64,000 nt of DNA from Avena insularis. Its lineage: Eukaryota > Streptophyta > Magnoliopsida > Poales > Poaceae. Positions 44,533-55,869 of this stretch are shown one piece after another. The position numbers and the translations under genes are program-made. Every line of letters starts with the position of its first letter. Position 1 is the stretch's first letter. The notes under the pieces were generated by a model. That model worked only from the letters and a program-made list of their open reading frames with translations. It did no database searches and had not been told where the DNA came from. Where the stretch lies: the NCBI GenBank assembly GCA_023614405.1, contig CM042684.1:210957090-211021089 (forward strand), read 5' to 3'.

Positions 44533-44544
44533 TGTGTTCTTTTC
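44498..44544. other. Right-border inverted repeat of the spacer (12-bp arms)
   Basis: GAAAAGAACACA and TGTGTTCTTTTC are perfect reverse complements separated by 23 bases. The left arm is a satellite fragment in reverse orientation inside the spacer; the right arm is the first normal satellite unit after it. The same perfect pair exists at 30,157-30,203, 32,938-32,984, 47,506-47,552, 50,525-50,571 and 53,534-53,580. It is broken in copies 1 and 4. It could extrude as a hairpin in single-stranded DNA; no function is known. Confidence 0.85.
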
Positions 44545-47307
44545 ATAAACCACATGGATCCACTGATGTCATTGCATCTGTGTTCTTTTCATCAACCACA
44601 CTGATCCACTGGATGTCATTGCATATGTGTTTTCTTTTCATAAACCACACTAATCCACTAGATGTCATTGCGTGTGTGTTCTTTTCATAAACCACACGGA
44701 TCGAGTAGATGTCATTGCATATGTGTGTTCTTTTCCTAAACCACATGGATCCACTAGGTGTCATTGCATGTGTGCTCTTTTCATAAACCACACTGATCCA
44801 CTAGATGTCACTGCATATGTGTGTTCTTTTCATAAACCACATGGATCAAGTGGATGTCATTGCATGTGTGTAATTTTCATAAACCACACTCGATCCACTA
44901 GATGTCATTGCATGTGTGTTCTTTTCATAAACCACAGTAATCCATAGATGTCCTTGCATAGGTGTGTTCTTTTCCGAAACCACCACGATCCACTAGATCT
45001 CGGTGCATATGTGTGGTGTTTTCATAAACCACACTCATTCACTAGATGTGATTAAGTGTGTTCTTTTCATAAACCACACTAATCCACTAGATGTCACTGC
45101 ATATGTGTGTTCTTTTCATAAACCACACTAATCCACTAGATTTCATTGCATAAGTGTGTTCTTTTCCTCAACCACATGGATCCACTAGATGTAATTGCAT
45201 GTGTGTTCTTGTCATAAACCACATTGATCCACTCGATCTCAGAGCATATGTGTTCTTTTCATAAACCACATTGATCCACTGGATGTCATTGCATATGTTC
45301 GCCTTTTTCTAAACCACATGGATCCACTAGATGTCATTGCATATCTGTTCTTTTCATAAACCACATGGATCCACTAGATGTAATTGCATGTGTGTTCTTT
45401 TCATAAACCACACTGATCCACTGGATGTCGAGCATATGTGTGTGCTTTTCATAAACAACACTAGTCCACTGGATGTCATTACAGATGTGTGTTCTTTTGA
45501 TAAACCACACTTATCCACTAGATGTCATTGCATGTGTGTTATTTTCATAAACCACACTGATCCACTAGATGTCATTGCATATGTGTGTTCTTTTCCTAAA
45601 CCACATGGATCCACTAGATGGCATTGCATGTGTGTTCTTCTCATAAACCACATGGATCCAGTAGATGGCATTGCATGTGTGTTCTTTTCATAAACCACAT
45701 TGATCCACTAGATGTCATTGCATATGTGTGTTCTTTTACTAAACTACATGGATCCACTGGATGTCATTGCATATGTGTGTTCTTTCATAAACCACATGGA
45801 TCCACTAGATGTCATTGCATGTGTGTTCTTTTCATAAACCACACTGCTCCACTAGATGTCAGTGCATATGTTTTTTCTTTTCCTAAACTACATGGACCCA
45901 CTAGATGTCATTGCATGTGTGTTCTTTTCATAAACCACACTGATCCACTAGATGTCATTGCATATGTGTGTTATTTCCATAAACCACATTGATCCACTGG
46001 ATGTCATTGTATATGTGTGTTCTTTTCATAAACCACACTGATCCACTAGATATCATTGGATATGTGTTTTTTCTTTTCCTAAACCACATGGATCAAGTGG
46101 ATGTCATTGCATATTTGTGTTATTTTCATAAACCACACTGATCCACTAGATGTAATTGCATGTGTTCTTTTCATAAACCACATTAATCCATAGATGTCAT
46201 TGCATAGGTGTGTTCTTTTCCTAAACCACATGGATCCAAGAGATGCCATTGCATATGTGTGTTCTTTTCATAAACCACATTGATCCACTAGATGTCATTG
46301 CGTGTGTTCTTTTCATAAACCACTCGATCCAATCGATGTCATTGCATATGTGTGTTCTTTTCCTAAACCACATGGATCCACTAGATGTCATTGCATATCC
46401 GTTCTTTTCATAAACCACATGGATCCACTAAATGTAATTGCATGTGTGTTCTTTTCATAAACCACACTGATCAACTAGATGTTAGAGCATATGTGTGTTC
46501 TTTTCATAGACCACACTGATCCACTGGATGTCATTGCATATGTGTGTTCTTTTGATAAACCACACTAATCCACTAGATGTCATTGCATGTGTGTTCTTTT
46601 CATAAACCACACTCATCCACTGGATATCAGAGCATATGTGTGTTCTTTTCATAAACCACATGGATCCACTAGATGTCATTGCATGTGTGCTCTTTTCATA
46701 AACCACACTGATCCACTAGATATCATTGCATATGTGTTTTCTTTTCCTAAACCACATGGATCCACTTGATGTCATTGCATATGTGTGTTCTTTTCATAAA
46801 CCACACTGATCCACTAGATATCATTGCATGTGTGTTCTTTTCATAAACAACACTAAGACACTAGATTTCATTGCATATGTGTGTTCTTTTCCTAAACCCA
46901 CATGGATCCAGTAGATGTCATTGCATATGTGTGTTCTTTTCATAAACCACACTTATCCACTGGATGTCATTGCATATGTGTGTTCTTTTTCTAAACCACA
47001 TGGATCCACTAGATGTCAATGTATGCCTGTTATTTTCATAAACCACATGGATCCACTAGATGTAATTGCATGTGTCTTCTTTTCATAAACCACACTCATC
47101 CATCGGATATCGAGCATATGTGTGTTATTTTCATAAACCACACTGATCCACCGGATATCATTGCATATGCGTTCTTTTGATAAACCACACTAATCCACTA
47201 GATGTCATCGCATGTGTGTTCTTTTCATAAACCACACTGATCCACTAGATGTTATTGCATATGTGTGTTCTTTCCTAAACCATACCGATCCATTGATGTC
47301 ATTGCAT

Positions 47308-47540
47308 GTGCATCATGGTGGTTTTGAAACGATAATATGCAATGATGCCACTCTATCATGTGTTTTCCATCCATGTCCAGGAACCCTACCAAATGATGGG
47401 ATTCATCTCCATCATGCATTCTATCACCAGTTTGAAAGATGTTGCATCACCACACCCACTTGATGTGTGTATGTGTGTGTTATTAGTGTGCATCATTCTG
47501 GTTTTGAAAAGAACACATGCAATGATGCTACTCCAGCTTG
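47308..47540 (+). repeat. Spacer copy 6
   Basis: Complete copy. Private changes are CATTGATGTC before the insert, TTTTGAAACG in module 1, CTACCAAATGATGG (shortening the central inverted repeat) and GATGCTACTCC in module 2. The border inverted repeat is intact at 47,506-47,517 and 47,541-47,552. Confidence 0.92.
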
Positions 47541-50322
47541 TGTGTTCTTTTCATAAACCACATGGATCCAATCGATGTCATTGCATCTGTGTTCTTTTCA
47601 TCAACCACACGATCCACCTGGATGTCATTGCATATGTGTTTTCTTTTCATAAACCACACTAATCCACTAGATGTCATTGCGTGTGTTCTTTCATAAACCA
47701 CACGGATCGAGTAGATGTCATTGCATATGTGTGTTCTTTTCCTAAAACCACATGGATCCACTAGGTGTCATTGCATGTGTGCTCTTTTCATAAACCACAC
47801 TGATCCACTAGATATCATTGATATGTGTTTTTCTTTTCCTAAACCACATGGATCAAGTGGATGTCATTGCATATGTGTGTAATTTTCATAAACCACACTG
47901 ATCCACTAGATGTCATAGCATGTGTGTTCTTTTCATAAAACCCAGTAATCCATAGATGTAATTGCAAAGGTGTGTTCTTTCCTAAACCACATGGATCCAC
48001 TAGATGTCGCTATATGTGTGTTGTTTTCATAAACCACACTCATTCACTAGATGTGATCAAGGTGTGTTCTTTTCATAAACCACACTAATCCACTAGATGT
48101 CATTGCATATGTGTGTTCTTTTCATAAACCACACTAATCCACTAGATTTCATTGCATAAGTGTGTTCTTTTCCTCAACCACATGGATCCACTAGATGTAA
48201 TTGCATGTGTGTTCTTTTCATAAACCACATTGATCCACTGGATCTCAGAGCATATGTGTGTTCTTTTCATAAACCACATTGATCCACTTGATGTCATTGC
48301 ATATGTTCGCTCTTTTTCTAAACCACATGGATCCACTAGATGTCATTGCATATCTGTTCTTTTCATAAACCACATGGATCCACTAGATGTAATTGCATGT
48401 GTGTTCTTTTCATAAACCACACTGATCCACTGGATGTCAGAGCATATGTGTGTGCTTTTCATAAACAACACTAGTCCACTGGATGTCATTACAGATGTGT
48501 GTTCTTTTGATAAACCACACTTATCCACTAGATGTCATTGCATGTGTGTTATTTTCATAAACCACACTGATCCACTAGATGTCATTGCATATGTGTGTTC
48601 TTTTCCTAAACCACATGGATCCACTAGATGGCATTGCATGTGTGTTCTTCTCATAAACCACATGGATCCAGTAGATGGCATTGCATGTGTGTTCTTTTCA
48701 TAAACCACATTGATCCACTAGATGTCATTGCATATGTGTGTTCTTTTACTAAACTACATGGATCCACTGGATGTCATTGCATATGTGTGTTCTTTTCATA
48801 AACCACATGGATCCACTAGATGTCATTGCATGTGTGTACTTTTCATAAACCACACTGCTCCACTAGAAGTCACTGCATATGTATATTCTTTTCCTAAACT
48901 ACATGGACCCACTAGATGTCATTGCATGTGTGTTCTTTTCATAAACCACACTGATCCACTAGATGTCATTGCATATGTGTGTTCTTTACATAAACCACAT
49001 TGATCCACTGGATGTCATTGTATATGTGTGTTCTTTTCATAAACCACATCGATCCACTAGATATCATTGATATGTGTTTTTCTTTCCTAAACCACATGGA
49101 TCAAGTGGATGTCATTGCATATTTGTGTTATTTTCATAAACCACACTGATCCACTAGATGTAATTGCATGCGTGTTCTTTTCATAAACCACATTAATCCA
49201 TAGATGTCATTGCATAGGTGTGTTCTTTTCCTAAACCACATGGATCCAAGAGATGCCATTGCATATGTGTGTTCTTTCATAAACCACATTGATCCACTAG
49301 ATGTCATTGCGTGTGTGTTCTTTTCATAAACCACACTGATCCACTGGATGTCATTGCATATGTGTGTTCTTTTCCTAAACCACATGGATCCACTAGATGT
49401 CATTGCATATCCGTTCTTTTCATAAACCACATGGATCCACTAAATGTAATTGCATGTGTGTTCTTTTCATAAACCACACCGATCAACTAGATGTTAGAGC
49501 ATATGTGTGTTCTTTTCATAGACCACACTGATCCACTGGATGTCATTGCATATGTGTGTTCTTTTGATAAACCACACTAATCCACTAGATGTCATTGCAT
49601 GTGTGTTCTTTTCATAAACCACACTCATCCACCTGGATATCGTGAGCATATGTGTTCTTTTCATAAACCACACTGATCCACTAGATGTCATTGCATGTGT
49701 GCTCTTTTCATAAACCACACTGATCCACTAGATATCATTGCATATGTGTTTTCTTTTCCTAAACCACATGGATCCAGTTGATGTCATTGCATATGTGTGT
49801 TCTTTTCATAAACCACACTGATCCACTAGATATCATTGCATGTGTGTTCTTTCATAAACAACACTAAGACACTAGATTTCATTGCATATGTGTGTTCTTT
49901 TCCTAAACCCACATGGATCCAGTAGATGTCATTGCATATGTGTGTTCTTTTCATAAACCACACTTATCCACTGGATGTCATTGCATATGTGTGTTCTTTT
50001 TCTAAACCACATGGATCCACTAGATGTCAATGTATGCCTGTTCTTTTCATAAACCACATGGATCCACTAGATGTAATTGCATGTGTCTTCTTTTCATAAA
50101 CCACACTCATCCACTGGATATCAGAGCATATGTGTGTTATTTTCATAAACCACACTGATCCACTGGATATCATTGCATATGCGTGTTCTTTTGATAAACC
50201 ACACTAATCCACTAGATGTCATTGCATGTGTGTTCTTTTCATAAACCACACCGATCCACTAGATGTTATTGCATATGTGTGTTCTTTCCTAAACCATACT
50301 GATCCATTGGATGTCATTGCAT

Positions 50323-50559
50323 GTGCATCATGGTGGTTTTGGAAAACGATAATATGCAATGATGCCACTCTATCATGTGTTTTCCATCCATGTCCAGAAC
50401 CCTACCAAAGCATGATGGGATTCATCTCCATCATGCATTCTATCACCAGCTTGAAAGATGTTTGATCACCACACCCACTTGGATGTGTGTATGTGTGTGT
50501 TATTAGTGTGCATCATCTGGTTTTGAAAAGAACACATGCAATGATGCCACTCCAGCTTG
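50323..50559 (+). repeat. Spacer copy 7
   Basis: Complete copy with GGAAAACG in module 1, CCAGAACCCTACCAAAGCATG in the middle, GATGTTTGATCACC and GCATCATCTGG. The central inverted repeat is retained and the border inverted repeat is intact at 50,525-50,536 and 50,560-50,571. Confidence 0.92.
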
Positions 50560-53335
50560 TGTGTTCTTTTCATAAACCACATGGATCCATGATGTCATTG
50601 CATCCGTGTTCTTTTCATCAACCACACGATCCAATGGATGTCATTGCATATGTTTTCTTTTCATAAACCACACTAATCCACTAGATGTCATTGCGTGTGT
50701 TCTTTTCATAAACCACACGGATCGAGTAGATGTCATTGCATATGTGTGTTCTTTTCCTAAACCACATGGATCCACTAGGTGTCATTGCATGTGTGCTCTT
50801 TTCATAAACCACATCGATCCACTAGATATCATTGGATATGTGTTTTTCTTTTCCTAAACCACATGGATCAAGTGGATGTCATTGCATATGTGTGTAATTT
50901 TCATAAACCACACCGATCCACTAGATGTCATTGCATGTGTGTTCTTTTCATAAACCACATTAATCCATAGATGTCATTGCACAGGTGTGTTCTTTTCCTA
51001 AACCACATGGATCCACTAGATGTCATTGCATATGTGTGTTGTTTCTATAAACCACACTCATTCACTAGATGTGATTATGTGTGTTCTTTTCATAAACCAC
51101 ACTAATCCACTAGATGTCATTGCATATGTTTGTTCTTTTCATAAACCACACTAATCCACTAGATTTCATTGCATAAGTGTGTTCTTTTCCTAAACCACAT
51201 GGATCCACTAGATGTAATTGCATGTGTGTTCTTTTCATAAACCACATTGATCCACTGGATCTCGTGAGCATATGTGTGTTCTTTTCATAAACCACATTGA
51301 TCCACCTGATGTCATTGCATATGTTCGCTTCTTTTCTAAACCACATGGATCCACTAGATGTCATTGCATATCTGTTCTTTTCATAAACCACATGGATCCA
51401 CTAGATGTAATTGCATGTGTGTTCTTTCATAAACCACACTGATCCACCGGATGTCGAGCATATGTGTGTGCTTTTCATAAACAACACTAGTCCACGGATG
51501 TCATTGGTATGTGTGTTCTTTTGATAAAACCACACTTATCCACTAGATGTCATTGCATGTGTGTTATTTTCATAAACCACAATCGATCCACTAGATGTCA
51601 TTGCATATGTGTGTTCTTTTCCTAAACCACATGGATCCACTAGATGGCATTGCATGTGTGTTCTTCTCATAAACCACATGGATCCATAGATGGCATTGCA
51701 TGTGTGTTCTTTTCATAAACCACATTGATCCACTAGATGTCATTGCATATGTGTGTTCTTTTACTAAACTACATGGATCCAATCGGATGTCATTGCATAT
51801 GTGTGTTCTTTTCATAAACCACATGGATCCACTAGATGTCATTGCATGTGTGTACTTTCATAAACCACAATCGCCCACTAGAAGTCACTGATATGTATAT
51901 TCTTTTCCTAAACTACATGGATCCACTAGATGTCATCAGCATGTGTGTTCTTTTCATAAACCACACCGATCCACTAGATGTCATCAGATATGTGTGTTAT
52001 TTCCATAAACCACATTGATCCAATCGGATGTCATTGTATATGTGTGTTCTTTTCATAAACCACACTGATCCACTAGATATCATTGGATATGTGTTTTTTC
52101 TTTCCTAAACCACATGGATCAAGTGGATGTCATCGCATATTTGTGTTATTTTCATAAACCATTAATCGATCCACTAGATGTAATTGCATGTTGTTCTTTC
52201 ATAAACCACATTAATCCATAGATGTCATTGCATAGGTGTGTTCTTTTCCTAAACCACATGGATCCAGTAGATGCCATTGCATATGTGTGTTCTTTTCATA
52301 AACCACATTGATCCACTAGATGTCATTGTGTGTTCTTTTCATAAACCACACCGATCCAATCGGATGTCATTGCATATGTGTGTTCTTTTCCTAAACCATG
52401 GATCCACTAGATGTCATTGCACATCCGTTCTTTTCATAAACCACATGGATCCACTAAATGTAATTGCATGTGTGTTCTTTTCATAAACCACACCGATCAA
52501 CTAGATGTTAGAGCATATGTGTGTTCTTTTCATGTACCACACCGATCCAATCGGATGTCATCAAGATATGTGTGTTCTTTTGATAAACCACACTAATCCA
52601 CTAGATGTCATTGCATGTGTGTTCTTTTCATAAACCACACTCATCCACCGGATATCAGAGCATATGTGTGTTCTTTTCATAAACCACATGGATCCACTAG
52701 ATGTCATTGCATGTGCTCTTTTCATAAACCACACTGATCCACTAGATATCATTGCATATGTGTTTTCTTTTCCTAAACCACATGGATCCACTTGATGTCA
52801 TCAGATATGTGTGTTCTTTTCATAAACCACACTGATCCACTAGATATCATTGCATGTGTTCTTTTCATAAACAACACTAAGACACTAGATTTCATTGCAT
52901 ATGTGTTCTTTTCCTAAACCCACATGGATCCAGAGATGTCATTGCATATGTGTGTTCTTTTCATAAACCACACTTATCCAATGGATGTCATTGCATATGT
53001 GTGTTCTTTTTCTAAACCACATGGATCCACTAGATGTCAATGTATGCCTGTTCTTTCATAAACCACATGGATCCACTAGATGTAATTGCATGTGTCTTCT
53101 TTTTCATAAACCACACTCATCCACCGGATATCGTGAGCATATGTGTGTTATTTTCATAAACCACACCGATCCACTGGATATCATTGCATATGCGTGTTCT
53201 TTTGATAAACCACACTAATCCACTAGATGTCATTGCATGTGTGTTCTTTTCATAAACCACACTGATCCACTAGATGTTATTGCATATGTGTGTTCTTTTT
53301 CCTAAACCATACTGATCCATTGGATGTCATTGCAT

Positions 53336-53568
53336 GTGCATCATGGTTGTTTTGGAAACGATAATATGCAATGATGCCACTCTAGCATGTGTTTTCCATC
53401 CATGTCCAGAATCTCAGCGCATGATGGGATTCATCTCCATCATGCATTCTATCACCAGTTTGAAAGATGTTACATCACCACACCCACTTGGATGTGTGTA
53501 TGTGTGTGTATTAGTGTGCATCATTCGGTTTTGGAAAAGAACACATGCAATGATGCCACTCCAGCTTG
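53336..53568 (+). repeat. Spacer copy 8
   Basis: Complete copy with CATGGTTG in module 1, CAGAATCTCAGCGCATGATGG in the middle, GATGTTACATCACC, and a short ATTAGTG. The border inverted repeat is intact at 53,534-53,545 and 53,569-53,580. It retains CTCTAGCATG, like copies 1-4 rather than 5-7. Confidence 0.92.
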
Positions 53569-54998
53569 TGTGTTCTTTTCATAAACCACATGGATCCAAT
53601 CGATGTCATTGCATCCTGTTCTTTCATCAACCACACCGATCCACTGGATGTCATTGCATATGTGTTTTCTTTTCATAAACCACACTAATCCACTAGATGT
53701 CATTGCGTGTGTTCTTTTCATAAACCACACCGATCCACTAGATGTCATTGCATATGTGTGTTCTTTCCTAAACCACATGGATCCACTAGGTGTCATTGCA
53801 TGTGTGCTCTTTTCATAAACCACACTGATCCACTAGATATCATTGATATGTGTTTTTCTTTTCCTAAACCACATGGATCAAGTGGATGTCATTGCATATG
53901 TGTGTTATTTTCATAAACTACAATCGATCCACTAGATGTCATCAGCATGTGTGTTCTTTTCATAAACCACATTAATCCATAGATGTCATTGCATAGGTGT
54001 GTTCTTTTCCTAAACCACATGGATCCACTAGATGTCATTGCATATGTGTGTTGTTTTCATAAGCCACACTCATTCACTAGATGTCATTAAGTGTGTGTTC
54101 TTTCATAAACCACACTAATCCACTAGATGTCATTGCATATGTGTGTTCTTTCATAAACCACACTAATTCACTAGATTTCATTGCATAAGTGTGTTCTTTT
54201 CCTCAACCACATAGATCCACTAGATGTAATTGCATGTGTGTTCTTTCATAAACCACATTGATCCACCGATGTCAGAGCATATGTGTGTTCTTTCATAAAC
54301 CACACTGATCCACTGGATGTCATTGCATATGTTCGCTCTTTTCTAAAACCACATGGATCCACTCAGATGTCATTGCATATCTGTTCTTTTTAATAAACCA
54401 CATGGATCCACTAGATGTAATTGCATGTGTGTTCTTTTCATAAAACACACTGATCCACCGGATGTCGTGAGCATATGTGTGCTTTTCATAAACCACACCG
54501 GTCCACCTGATGTCATTGCAGATGTGTTCTTTTATAAAACACACTAATCCACTAGATGTCATTGCATGTGTGTTCTTATCATAAACCACACTCATCCACT
54601 AGATGTCATTGCATATGTGTGTCCTTTCCTAAACCACATGGATTCACTAGATGTCATTGCATGTTTGCTCTTTTCATAAACCAGACTGGATCCACTAGAT
54701 ATCATTGCATATGTGTTTTCTTTCCTAAACCACATGGATCCACTGGATGTCATCAGATATGTGTGTTCTTTCATAAACCACACTGATCCACTAGATTTCA
54801 TTGCATATGTGTGTTCTTTTCAAACCACATGGATCCACTAGATGTCATTGCATATGTGTGTTCTTTTGATAAACCACACTAATCCACTAGATGTCATTGC
54901 ATGTGTGTTCTTTTCATAAACCACACTGATCCACTAGATGCCATTGCATATGTGTGTTCTTTTCCTAAACCACACTGATCCATTGGATGTCATTGCAA
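53569..54998 (+). repeat. Last satellite stretch before the retrotransposon
   Basis: About 1.43 kb of monomers between spacers 8 and 9 (start-to-start 1,663, close to the 1,671 of copies 1-2). Its final units, with TTTTCCTAAACCACACTGATCC then ATTGGATG, match the units before spacers 2 and 4. It is therefore related to the 1.65-kb blocks and not a cut 3.01-kb unit. Confidence 0.8.
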
Positions 54999-55081
54999 GT
55001 TCATCATTGTGGTTTTGGAAATGATAATATGCAATGATGCCAATTTACCATGTGTTTTCCATTCATGTCCAGGAACCCTAG
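54999..55081 (+). repeat. Spacer copy 9, cut by LTR insertion
   Basis: Starts as the other spacers do, with small changes (GCAAGTTCATCATTG, GGAAATGATAATATG, CCAATTTACC, CCATTCATG), and follows the family through CCAGGAACCCTAG. It then switches abruptly to TGTAGCATCCC, the first bases of the LTR. The rest of the spacer is expected beyond the right end of the retrotransposon, outside this window. Confidence 0.9.
55077..55081. other. Candidate target-site duplication, left copy (CCTAG)
   Basis: The five bases before the LTR are CCTAG and also belong to the spacer consensus at this position. LTR retrotransposons duplicate about five bases on insertion, so CCTAG should reappear right after the 3' LTR. 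That end is outside the window, so only one half can be seen. Confidence 0.45.
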
Positions 55082-55213
55082 TGTAGCATCCCAATTGTCT
55101 AACAATTGCAATGCTACTAGCCTAGTCTAGATATATACTACCTCCTACATATAATTGTTGCATCATAAACATATCATGCTCATGTCATCATGCCACCTTG
55201 CATTTGAGCATCA

Positions 55214-55220
55214 TATAAAA
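55214..55220 (+). promoter_or_regulatory. Possible TATA box in LTR (upstream candidate)
   Basis: CATCATATAAAACC lies about 130 bases inside the LTR. It is kept in the 3' LTR (ATATAAACC near 63,160), which is weak support. It would place the start upstream of the CT-rich tract. Not proven. Confidence 0.2.
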
Positions 55221-55869
55221 CCTTTTTATTTGGTTCTTGTCTCATATGCATTGTAAATTGTATTTGCCTCTTGATATTGTATTTGGTTATTGATATATTG
55301 TTTAATGCCCAAGTTGAGTTGGGGGCATATCTTTTATTCAACTCCATCACCTTTCTCTGTCACCACCTTATAATTCCACCATTCCCTATATGTGAGCTTT
55401 GTAATTATTTGGTTTTTACTCTAGCTCATGTGGGTTGAATGGATCCAATTCTATCTCCACATGCTCTCATATATGCACCATATTGTTTCCACGTTATTGG
55501 TTTATGAGAGCCACATGGCCACCTTTTGCATGCCTTGTGAGTGGGACCTTTCCTAGCTTCCATATGGGTTGTTTTGGGGTTATTATCATGTTGGGATATT
55601 TTTGGCTTACTAAATACCTAGTGGCACATACACACCAGCAAGTCCCATTTCCTATTCAAATATGGTCATCTCCATCTACTCCACATGGGGCATCCTTTTA
55701 ATTCTTTTTGCTTGGCTTTTTATTCCAATTTTGGGAATGCATAATAATAATGCCATGTTAATATTATTGTTCTCACACGTAATAGACATGGCATTAAATA
55801 TTTTGCATGGGCCATGCAAGTATCACCACATTCTAGTCTTTGGATTTTATTTGAATTCTTGAGTGGATC

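Larger units (their letters stand above)
44296..53335 (+). repeat. 3.01-kb higher-order repeat, three copies, each with one spacer
   Basis: Spacer starts at 44,296, 47,308, 50,323 and 53,336 are 3,012, 3,015 and 3,013 apart. GGATCAAGTGGATG falls twice per unit (about 44,842/46,090, 47,850/49,099, 50,864/52,117), splitting each period into about 1.25 and 1.76 kb. ATCCGTTC is at about 46,397, 49,409 and 52,423. Each unit is one spacer plus about 58 monomers and shares blocks with the 2.5-kb unit to the left. The near-constant period points to recent amplification. The third copy carries more small differences than the first two. Confidence 0.85.
1..55081 (+). repeat. Satellite array, alternating 47/49-bp monomers (96-bp dimer)
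   Basis: The whole stretch is head-to-tail copies of one monomer, all in the same orientation. Shared blocks in order are GATCCACTAGATGTCATTGC, then ATGTGTG or ATATGTGTG, then TTCTTTTC, then ATAAACCACA or CTAAACCACA. The two-base AT difference gives 47- or 49-bp units. Variant sites are linked: units ending CCTAAACCACA are normally followed by TGGATCC, and units ending CATAAACCACA by CTGATCC or CCGATCC. One dimer is therefore 96 bp. There is no gene in it. I do not recognise the family and cannot say whether it is centromeric, subtelomeric or interstitial. It continues to the window's left edge, so the true array is longer. Confidence 0.97.

Noticed and set aside
444..54801. Dozens of 60-124-codon open frames across the array on both strands
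   Set aside because: They are translations of the satellite with repeating HKPHGSTRCHC-like or MTSSGSMWF-like peptides, explained by a 96-bp dimer that preserves frame. No start context, domain or codon bias supports coding.
1..55081. CRISPR array
   Set aside because: Units are directly contiguous degenerate monomers without unique spacers of fixed size, and the surrounding DNA is plant-like.
55082..55110. CAATTG-TCTAA-CAATTG near the LTR start as a regulatory palindrome
   Set aside because: Each half is itself palindromic and short; it is conserved in both LTRs simply because they are copies, so no function can be inferred.
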